Shown here piece by piece: positions 1 through 6,703 of a DNA stretch of 10,846 bases (positions are counted from its first letter, which is position 1; each line of letters starts with the position of its first letter). Source of the stretch: Bondarzewia mesenterica (taxonomy: Eukaryota > Basidiomycota > Agaricomycetes > Russulales > Bondarzewiaceae); contig SGPL01000828.1 of assembly GCA_004802705.1 (NCBI GenBank), forward strand, positions 1-10,846, given 5' to 3'. The notes beneath the pieces were generated by a model. That model did not search any database. It had not been told where the DNA came from and saw nothing but the letters and a program-made list of their open reading frames with translations. Made by a program: the position numbers and the translations under genes.

Positions 1-3
1 TCT

Positions 4-37
4 AATGGCGATTTGTAGTCGACTACAAACAACCATT
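4..37. repeat. Interrupted palindrome (foldback)
   Basis: A perfect 18-bp palindrome (12-29, TTTGTAGTCGACTACAAA) is flanked on each side by three unpaired bases and then by AATGG (4-8) and CCATT (33-37), which are again complementary. The whole unit is symmetrical about 20/21, with 14 of 17 arm positions paired. A run of ten G follows at 40-49. It could be a protein-binding site, a transposon end or a chance palindrome; nothing in the window decides between these. Confidence 0.6.
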
Positions 38-81
38 CTGGGGGGGGGGTCAAAATGGCCCATGTTCCGTGCATAAGTAAC

Positions 82-129
82 GATTCCCTTTTAGGGGAAT
101 CATAATTTCCCTAATCGGGAATCGTAATT
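82..129. repeat. Two related small hairpins with direct repeats
   Basis: GATTCCC (82-88) pairs with GGGAATC (95-101) across a 6-nt loop. TTCCC (107-111) pairs with GGGAA (117-121) across TAATC. The right halves form a direct repeat: GGGGAATCATAATT (94-107) and CGGGAATCGTAATT (116-129) agree at 12 of 14 sites with a 22-bp period. This looks like a diverged tandem or foldback repeat of unknown type. Confidence 0.5.
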
Positions 130-142
130 GCATAGAGGTGGG

Positions 143-236
143 AAATTGAGTCGGCCAGCTCAGCCGAGACTGGCGGAGTCCAGAGTTCGGGTTGATGTCG
201 GCATATTGCCGTGGCCTATGTAGGGCGACTCAATTT
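143..236. repeat. Nested foldback, cloverleaf-like
   Basis: AAATTGAGTCG (143-153) is an exact inverted repeat of CGACTCAATTT (226-236). Directly inside it, GCCAGCTC (154-161) pairs with GAG-A-CTGGC (166-174) through eight pairs and one bulged A, closing a 4-nt loop. CGGCA (199-203) pairs with TGCCG (207-211). The result is an outer 11-bp stem enclosing two hairpins. It does not match a tRNA that I recognise: there is no proper anticodon arm or T-arm. A small non-autonomous inverted-repeat element or a structured transcript are both possible. Confidence 0.5.
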
Positions 237-650
237 TTGTCCCCGCCTGCACCCTGATTAATTCGGTCAGGCCTATCTTTCTTAAAGCAGCCGTAGTATG
301 GCCTAGTCTCCGCTGCTGACCTCACCCAGAGGACAATTGTTCCAAGTATGGTCAAGAGGATCAACAAACCGCCAGACCAACGGCACCATGGATCAAGGCA
401 AGCGAATCTTACCCATGATCGATGCATATCTATCTTAAGAAACAGAAGAATTCAGACATTGCACGAGAACAGTTTTCATATATGCCAACGATTCCATCAA
501 CCACAAGATAGAAAAAATAATCGTAATCTAGCATGGATGGAGACCCTTCAAATCAGACCGTCGAATAATGAAAGGAAATCCTCAACCAACACCGACAGAG
601 ACGACCTCAGTATCATGCTGCGAAGGAAAGTAGGATTAATTTGATTTTGG
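237..650. other. Gene-free stretch
   Basis: Only short overlapping open frames occur here, up to 98 codons. None shows a recognisable domain, a signal peptide or plausible splice continuity with the neighbouring gene. No tRNA, rRNA or repeat was seen. The right edge probably includes downstream sequence of the minus-strand gene that ends at 690. Confidence 0.4.
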
Positions 651-656
651 TTTATT
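651..656 (-). terminator. Poly(A) signal for the secreted-protein gene
   Basis: TTTATT on the plus strand reads AATAAA on the minus strand, 34 nt after the stop codon of the gene ending at 690. Position and exact hexamer fit a 3'-end processing signal, though fungal signals are loose and this is not proven. Confidence 0.45.
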
Positions 657-689
657 GCGATAGGTTCAAACCAACTCACCAATGGGAGT

Positions 690-1480
690 TCAGAGCACAC
701 CAAGAATGCCCGATAATCCGAGGGAAAGCAGCGTGGGCAGGATTTCGAGGATGACGGGCAAGAGAGCGAGAAGGATGCTCAGACCTGGCAAGCCGCTGAG
801 CCCGAGGATTGAGGACAAGAGGGACGTAATAACCGTTCTGCATAATTCACACACGATATCAGTTCTCCACCCACCAGCAACATGGGGGAAAATGTACGCA
901 CCCAAGACCGCCGAGGGTTGCAGCACTCGCAGAGGTACCCGTGGCGCCGCCAAGTACGCCAAAGACGGAGTTCAACAACCCCCCGATAAGAGACGCGACA
1001 CCACTCGCATCGAGGACGCCAGTACCGTCGGCAGTACCGAGGATGGTGCTTGTCGGCAGGCCGGTGAGACTGGTGAGGGATGAGACGGCATCTCCGATGA
1101 GAGATGTGACTTCGCCCACGAGGCCATCGACGGCAGAGAGGCCTCCGCTAGTTCCGCTGCTAGTTCCGCTACCAGTGAGACCGGCTGCAGTATCATATTC
1201 AGATTCATGAAGGAAACGAAGACAATAAAAGGAGCAAAGACATACTAATTTCTTGGAGAACGGGGTCAAGGAGTGAGGTGAGGTTGTCGATGATACTGGT
1301 GATGCTCGTGAGATCCTGACGCGGGAGGACCCTCTTCTCTGGGGCAGCGAGGGTGTCGCGGACGACGAGCCCGGGTGCTACGACAGGTGCGACGTCTCTG
1401 ACGGTTGGCACCGCAGACACAGAAATGAATGCGCCGAGGGCGACGGCAGTGAAAGTCGCGATCTTGGTGAACGAGAACAT
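690..1480 (-). CDS. Small secreted hydrophobic protein, function unknown
   Basis: The model has three exons: 1480-1246, 1184-902 and 837-690. Introns of 61 bp (GTATGT...CTGCAG) and 64 bp (GTGCGT...ATGCAG) join in phases 1 and 2 and keep one frame, giving 221 residues. Residues 1-23 form a clear signal peptide (basic start, hydrophobic core, likely cut after SVSA). Lys49-Arg50 looks like a Kex2 site that would remove a propeptide. The mature part is rich in Ser, Thr, Leu and Gly with amphipathic stretches such as DLTSITSIIDNLTSLL, and the last 48 residues are strongly hydrophobic. It has no cysteine or tryptophan, so it is not a hydrophobin or a disulfide-rich effector. I recognise no family; a cell-surface or wall-associated role is only a guess. 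The first ATG was chosen because it starts the signal peptide and lies about 120 bp from a TATA box. Confidence 0.82.
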
Positions 1481-1597
1481 AGCGGCGTATAGAGAAAACT
1501 GTGTCGGGTGAGAAAGGTAGGAGAGGGAGAACTCGTGTCTGAGACTGAATGAGACTCAATGAACGAGATGAGGAAAAAGATGAAGAGCTCGGGTCGC

Positions 1598-1603
1598 TTT
1601 ATA
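1598..1603 (-). promoter_or_regulatory. TATA box of the secreted-protein gene
   Basis: The minus strand reads CATATAAAG about 118 nt upstream of the ATG at 1480. Between them lies a pyrimidine-rich sense-strand tract, including TTCTCCCTCTCC near 1520-1535, which is common just before fungal transcription or translation starts. A clear TATA box suggests strong or inducible expression, but this is inference. Confidence 0.55.
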
Positions 1604-2668
1604 TGTGCTTGAGGAGACTTGCTGCTGAGGTGGGATCAGATGTCTAGTCCGCGGAGATGAAGGCACTTCGGAGAGTGATAGCGTAACGCAATTGTAATGC
1701 GTTCCTGGCATTTTTCGTCCTTGCGTATCTGCTGCTGATGCTGCTGTGAGCAGGTCAGTGCGTGCCCTGGAACTTCTTTCTCGCCCGCTTGATTTTCGGG
1801 TGAAAACACACAGGAGTGAGAATTAGGAAAATTATGCCGACCGTCACAGGAGCATTCGTACCTTCCACAACACAAATGAAACAGACAAGAAGCAGTACGA
1901 GACCCTTGCAGCACAATCTTGTTCAAGCCCTCAGCTACTTCCATAGGTTCGACATGAGAACATTAAAGTCAATAGAATAACCCTACCAGACTTGTGGGTG
2001 TTCTCCAAAACTGAAAAGAGGTCACCAGTCGGATGGTTGCATAACTTCGAGGCTACGGAAGACTCACATTTTCTACCAACAACATATCGCTTCTGATGAA
2101 CCGCTCGGGTCAACCAAAAATCTCCAAGTTCAGCACAGTGCCCAAGACGAAGACGGAGCTCTGAGATGCGACCACCATAGAAGCCAATGGGGTCAACAGT
2201 TCGATAGAGATCGCTGGAAATGACTTATTCCGAGATAAAACGTGCCGTACATACGACAATCTTGACAACGTGTCGACAATTAGAATAGTATGTCGAGAAC
2301 GCGAGCGATTTGCAATGCACGCATTCAGCTCTCAGCACCGAAGTAAGCAAACCTCTCAACATGAAGACGATGCTGTCGAGGTCGTCGAGGTCGTCGATAT
2401 CAGGACTTCGACGCAGAGATCTCGAGGTGTCTGGCTGGTGAGTAAACAAGGCCAAATATCATCACACTTCGCAGTGTCACCGATACTTTAGCAGTACCGC
2501 CAGTACTACTCGGTATAGGCATCCCGCAGCCGGCCAGTTCCAAACTACTCATTCGTCTTTGATCATCTCTAGAAGAGCGGCAGAGAGACTGATTTATTTG
2601 TACACAGCGACCCTGCCGCAAAAGACGAGAGATTGAGGCGTGTTCGTAAACTCAAGAAGTCACACAGC
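1604..2668. promoter_or_regulatory. Divergent intergenic region
   Basis: This stretch separates the start of the minus-strand secreted-protein gene from the start of the plus-strand hydrolase gene, so it should hold both upstream control regions. It contains a CTG-type microsatellite (about 1729-1747) and a 9-bp tandem repeat (2375-2397). Short minus-strand open frames at 1636-1944 (102 codons, cysteine-containing) and 2225-2621 have no recognisable similarity and no convincing splice partners. No RNA gene was seen. Confidence 0.4.
2375..2397. repeat. GTCGAGGTC tandem repeat
   Basis: The 9-bp unit GTCGAGGTC is repeated about 2.5 times without error. It lies roughly 270 bp upstream of the hydrolase start codon. 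No function can be assigned. Confidence 0.6.
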
Positions 2669-4741
2669 ATGTCCAACTTCCTGCCGAGCCTCGAGACATT
2701 TGCGAAGGTCGGTCCAGTTCATCCCGCTCTCGAGTTGAACCCCACGAGGCGTGCCAGGTATCAGCCATCTGACCAACTCATCCTGACGATGATCGTATAG
2801 GGCACAGCTGCCACGGCTGCAGGTCTTTCGACCATAGGCATGTTATCTCGCGTCCGTTCTTGCAGAGTTCTAGACATCGTGACCTTAAAATTTCAGGGAT
2901 GGGATTGCTTTACTATGGCCAAAACTACCTAATATATCCCAGTGCCTTCCCACCGGGGTCCCGAGTCGGTGCGAATATTCCTCTTCCTGTCCGCGCATCC
3001 CTCTTGAATCCCTTACTGTTGTCGTGCCTGAACATTGAATTTGTACGATCATAACACGCGGCAGACGTTCCAACCCCGACCGACTTCTCTCTTCCTTATA
3101 CCGATCTCGAACTCACGACACCAGACGGCGTTAGACTCAAGTCGTATTTGTTGCTTCAGCGGCCGAATTTGCACGTTCCGGGGGCAACACAGATTGAGTG
3201 GGATGATGAACAAGATGATGAGGCTTACGATATGGTAAGCAAAGTTCTCGGTCGTTTGATTTCGTAATGTCTTCCGTCCGAGATTCTCCATCATACTTCG
3301 ACCCCTTCATCCAGTCACAAACTCACGTCTTGTCATCAATCCGCCTGCTTACACCTCATTCACAGTTCTCCGCAACGCGTCCAACTATTATCATGTTTCA
3401 TGGTAATGGTGGAAATCATGGGCACCGTATACCTCTGGCGAAGATTTTTTTCGCCAAAATGCGCTGTAACGTCCTCATGTTGTCATATCGTGGGTGCGTA
3501 CGCCCGCTTTTTCTTGTTATTTCTCCTATATCATTGATCATCTGTTGTCTATCTTGCTCTTTTCCCCTTTTTGGGCTTCCATTTCACCGATGCGACCCAT
3601 GCCGTTCGGACATGAAAAATTTTGCTGAAATTTTCTCCGTCACTCTCACTAATCGTGCTTCCCTCCTTCCTGATTCCACAGTTATGGACATTCAGAAGGC
3701 TCGCCCTCTGAGAAAGGTACATCTTTCTCACCAAATCTTCACACATCATTCAAACCTGACATATTCTGATTCCAGGTTTGCAGATTGATGCGCAGACAGG
3801 ATTAGACTATGTGTTGCAACACGACACACTGTCAAGGACCCCCATTGTTTGTGCTTTTATTCGTTTTTGAAAGGGTGCCCAAAGTTCTGAGACGTGAGAT
3901 TTTTTCAATGTACTGGCCCAGATTTTGTATGGTCAGTCAATAGGCGGCGCAGTCGCGATCGACCTCTGCAGCAGGAACACGCAAGCAGTAAGTGCATCGC
4001 GCCATACAACCTGATTTTACCTCATGCTCGCGCTAATCGACGTCAACTTACCAGATTACCGCACTCATCCTCGAAAACACATTCATGTCGCTCCCGCGCC
4101 TCATTCCATCTGCATTTCCAATTCTCTCACCCTTCTCATTCCTTTGCCATCAGAAATGGGAATCGTATCTCAAGGTGCATTCCCGCACATTCAGTCCTCA
4201 CCATCACCTCGTGCACTGAATCTCACTATCTTTCTGTCCCTACGTCCTAGGTTCCCAAAGTTCCGAAATCAATCCGCATTCTCATGCTCGGCGGCGCGCA
4301 AGATGAGGTGGTCCCCCGCACACAAATGCAAGGGCTTTGGCAGCTCGTCCGGTCGCGCACGAACACCCCATCCCCGCCGTCGCCGTCACAGATTTCAGCA
4401 ACGGATCGCGAGCTTGCAGAAGGGTTCCTCAAAATGCCTGCTGCAACCGCGAGTGAATTCGAGAGCGGGACCGGCTTGCCCACCATCTTCATCGATGGCG
4501 GTGATAAGTACCTCGAGTTTCCGGCAGGGGGACATAGTAAGTCGTCCTTCCTTCCCATCCTATCGCGAAGCTTGGTGCACGGGAGCTGTGTACACTATCA
4601 CTGACCGAATGAATAGACGATACGTGCATCCAGGCAGGATATTGGACGGCAGTCGCCGAATTCATTGCCAGTCTGCATCCATTGGCAGAGTTGGCGAGGA
4701 AAGCCGCGGATCAAGAGAAAACACGAGCTATCGCATCTTGA
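2669..4741 (+). CDS. bem46: BEM46/ABHD13-family alpha/beta hydrolase
   Basis: Eleven exons give 377 residues: 2669-2707, 2801-2822, 2897-2968, 3065-3234, 3366-3493, 3682-3716, 3776-3846, 3922-3987, 4055-4174, 4251-4536, 4617-4741. All ten introns are GT-AG and every phase joins in frame. Family marks in order: short hydrophobic N-terminus (about 14-24) followed by YYGQNYLIYPSAFPPGSR; HGNGGNHGHR (113-122, oxyanion-hole region); SYRGYGHSEGSPSE; nucleophile elbow GQSIGG with Ser185; LILENTF; QDEVVP with Asp259; GGHNDT with His336. The triad is complete, so the enzyme should be active. Family members are membrane-anchored serine hydrolases of uncertain substrate, linked in fungi to polarity and the endomembrane system. 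A Ser/Pro-rich insertion lies between Asp259 and His336. The first two small exons and the acceptor at 3365 are the least certain parts. The symbol is the fission-yeast family name. Confidence 0.9.
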
Positions 4742-4959
4742 AGCTTGAACACTTTCTCCGCAGTCCTCGCATTCCTTTCTACTCTCTTTTCTTCGGTCGG
4801 GCGATCGCGTCACAGTTTAGTTCAGTTGGATGTACATGTTCCGCTAGAGTTCCATGCCTTATTATGCTTCCAGTTCATTCATGGGGACTTATGTGTGGTG
4901 TGCTGTTTTTTTTTCTATCTGTTGTATCCGGATCCTTGATTCGGAGGATGTACTTTATA

Positions 4960-4965
4960 AATAAA
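4960..4965 (+). terminator. Poly(A) signal candidate for bem46
   Basis: An exact AATAAA lies 219 nt downstream of the hydrolase stop codon, in T/A-rich sequence (TTTATAAATAAAG). It is the only exact hexamer noticed on this strand before the LTR. Confidence 0.4.
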
Positions 4966-5528
4966 GATGGAATTCATACGGAGATCTTCTTTAAAGATTC
5001 TTAGCTCATCCTTGCGCCCCGGATGTTTCATACAGGTCTAAGTATCACGTCCGAACACCGTCAGCCTTAAATTAAGCAAGATTAAGGTCCAAGTAATTTT
5101 AGAGTTTGTGCAGCGACCATATAGCGTCCGTTCAGTGAGGTTCAGTGCTGTCGGAACCTGAACGCTTGAGCACCGGGCCCTGCCATCTCCTGCCATTCGC
5201 CTGGCCCGACCTTACCAGCCAGGGTCACCACAAAGTCCCACAGAGCGCAGCACAGCCCTGCCGCCTCGTGCTCGAGGCTAAAAATTGAGCGGGCTTCCGG
5301 GAGTACCTAACGCTAAGTCTAACGTCGCCTCGGGGCAGCTGACCGCAGAAGCTGATGCCGGGTTGCCGAAAGCGGGAATTGAATTCTCAACTTTGAATGT
5401 AACGCTCGAGGGGAGATCAGTCATTATAGGACCAATGAGTTTGGTGTTGGAATTACAAGCCGATGCCGGAGTAGCGCGTCGGCTGTAAGGTTTTTCCGTT
5501 CCGTATGTATTTTCATTATGTTTAGCCC

Positions 5529-5549
5529 GGACGGCGCAGCGCGCTGTCC
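5529..5549. repeat. GC-rich hairpin
   Basis: GGACGGCGC (5529-5537) pairs with GCGCTGTCC (5541-5549) across the loop AGC: eight Watson-Crick pairs and one G-T pair. Its role is unknown. It lies about 100 bp outside the LTR. Confidence 0.5.
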
Positions 5550-5662
5550 GTTCCGTTCTTACTTACCTTCCGCTTTGGGCTGTGGCTGACTGGAGCACTG
5601 CCCGCTCGTACCCTACACTGTACAGTTCTGCATTTACAGTTAGCTTTGTTGTGAGAGATGAT

Positions 5663-5772
5663 CTGTAGAACGAGCAAACACGAGAGTCACGCTCAGTCGT
5701 CCGTCTCGTAGGAGGGAATAAAACGACTGAATTAGTTGTACCTGTAGAACGAGCAAACACGAGAGTCACGCT
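5663..5772. repeat. 31-bp direct repeat inside the 3' LTR
   Basis: Positions 5663-5693 and 5742-5772 are identical over 31 bp with an offset of 79 bp; the core is GAACGAGCAAACACGAGA. The 5' LTR has the same arrangement at 10690-10720 and 10769-10799, again mutually identical and again offset by 79 bp, but the 5' LTR version differs from this one at six sites. Confidence 0.9.
5693..5730. repeat. LTR hairpin, copy 1
   Basis: TCAGTCGT (5693-5700) pairs perfectly with ACGACTGA (5723-5730) around a 22-nt loop holding GGAGGGAATAAA. The same hairpin recurs at 5827-5864 with a changed but still paired stem, and once in the visible 5' LTR (10720-10757, where seven pairs remain). Confidence 0.8.
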
Positions 5773-5826
5773 ACAAGTAAGAGTAAGTACGAGTAGCACA
5801 AGGAACAATAAAGTATGAAGCTCACC

Positions 5827-5864
5827 TCAGTCATCTGTCTCGTAGGAGGGAATAAAATGACTGA
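5827..5864. repeat. LTR hairpin, copy 2 with compensatory change
   Basis: TCAGTCAT (5827-5834) pairs perfectly with ATGACTGA (5857-5864) around a 22-nt loop almost identical to that of copy 1 (one C/T difference at its second base). Relative to copy 1 the seventh stem pair has changed from G-C (5699/5724) to A-T (5833/5858), keeping all eight pairs. Confidence 0.8.
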
Positions 5865-5975
5865 GGGAGCTCCAACTACATCCTGACACTGATAAACTAC
5901 TCGGGTAGGCCGAAACTGGTACAGGCACGAAAAGTAGAGTGAGTTGGGAGATCTGAGATAACAAGCCATAACAAT

Positions 5976-6000
5976 GGTCACCTCATCCGGTGAGGCGACC
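5976..6000. repeat. Hairpin at the U3 end of the 3' LTR
   Basis: GGTC (5976-5979) and CCTCA (5981-5985) pair with TGAGG (5991-5995) and GACC (5997-6000). One A-C mismatch interrupts the stem and the loop is TCCGG. It lies 13 bp from the LTR edge. Whether the 5' LTR shares it cannot be seen. Confidence 0.6.
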
Positions 6001-6013
6001 TTTCACTTCAACA

Positions 6014-6021
6014 CTCCCCCT
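6014..6021 (-). other. Polypurine tract
   Basis: The minus strand reads AGGGGGAG and then runs straight into the LTR start TGTTGAAG. This is the usual copia-type plus-strand primer motif, directly 5' of the 3' LTR. Its first two bases overlap the last two bases of the pol stop codon (TAG, 6022-6020). Confidence 0.9.
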
Positions 6022-6703
6022 AGGTCGCCGTAATCCCTAAACGGGTGACCAACTCACGATGATGATCCCGAGATATCCCCTTCATCAAAATATCTGCCAG
6101 GTTATCCGCTGATCCAACATGTTCAACTTCAAGCTCCCCAGCCTCAACACGCTCCTGAATGAAATGATAGCGAACATCAATATGCTTAGCTCGGCTGTGG
6201 TTAACATACTCATGCATGAGTATATTGGCACTGAGGTTGTCACCGAAGAGTAATCCAGGCCCATCGACAGGGATCTCGAGCTCATGGAGGAGCATGCGGA
6301 GTCAGATAGCAGTTTGCGCAGCAGCGGCAGCGGCAACATATTTAGCTTCCATTGTGGACAGCACAACTGATTGCTGTTTCTTCGAGCTCCAGGCAATAGG
6401 CCCACCAGCGAGTAAGAAGACCCAGCCTGTCGATGAACGCCTGTTCAGCTTGACAGCATAATTAGTGTCAAAGTATCCAACTAGTCGGGTATCGGCCTGC
6501 CTCCCATCATAAGTGATGCCATAGTCTGCTGTACCCTTCAGATATCAGCACAAGTGCTTAACGGCTTTCCAGTGACGAAGGCCAAGTGCATGTGCAAATG
6601 ACCCAAGAACTTGCACGACGTACGAGATGTCGGGTCGGGTGGCTACTGCCAGGTAGTTTATCGCACCCAAAATTTCGCAGTACGGCTCTGCTCGACATGC
6701 TGC
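6020..6703 (-). pseudogene. RNase H part
   Basis: Still in the reverse transcriptase frame, this part continues the connection (YLAVATRPDISYVVQVLG) and the copia RNase H: GYFDTNYA with the first acidic residue, RRSSTGWVFLLAGGPIAWSS, KKQQSVVLSTMEAKY with the Glu, GDNLSA with an Asp, and RAKHIDVRYHFIQE with the late His and Asp. It then ends with ADILMKGISRDHHRELVTRLG and TAG. TGA codons at 6547-6545 (probably once the Arg of RYLKG) and 6304-6302 (probably once a Trp) break it. The final stop merges with the polypurine tract. Confidence 0.9.

Larger units (their letters stand above)
4742..5646. other. 3' region of the hydrolase gene and unassigned DNA
   Basis: The first part should be the hydrolase 3' untranslated region. 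The rest, up to the LTR at 5647, has small inverted repeats (AGGTTC 5138-5143 with GAACCT 5154-5159; hairpin 5529-5549) and one open stretch, about 5285-5488, with no ATG start and no recognisable similarity. I see no gene here. Confidence 0.4.
5647..6013 (-). repeat. 3' LTR, complete
   Basis: The 367-bp LTR starts TGTTG and ends CAACA, a 5-bp perfect terminal inverted repeat with TG...CA ends. The outer edge is set by where similarity to the right LTR begins (TGTTGTGAGAGATGATC in both). The inner edge is set by the polypurine tract. Over the 173 bp that can be compared without gaps, the two LTRs differ at about 24 sites, or about 86% identity. Inside are a 31-bp direct repeat, two copies of a hairpin and a U3-end hairpin. 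Confidence 0.92.

Noticed and set aside
143..236. tRNA gene
   Set aside because: Stem lengths, spacing and the lack of A and B box sequences do not fit a tRNA.
348..644. 98-codon plus-strand open frame
   Set aside because: Charged, repeat-free sequence without a domain or supporting signals; it lies in the presumed 3' flank of the minus-strand gene.
682..1210. Plus-strand open frames over the secreted-protein gene
   Set aside because: They are shadows of the minus-strand exons, which have a signal peptide and consistent splice phases.
1636..1944. 102-codon minus-strand open frame with several cysteines, as a possible effector
   Set aside because: It has no signal peptide, and its composition looks like read-through of intergenic DNA with a CTG microsatellite.
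3235..3365. A micro-exon inside the fourth bem46 intron (near 3314-3325)
   Set aside because: It would leave a second intron of about 39 bp, too short; a single 131-bp intron keeps frame and joins to the conserved block.
5285..5488. Open frame of about 67 codons in the gap between bem46 and the LTR
   Set aside because: It has no ATG at its start, no similarity that I recognise and no splice partner; its length is ordinary for GC-balanced DNA.
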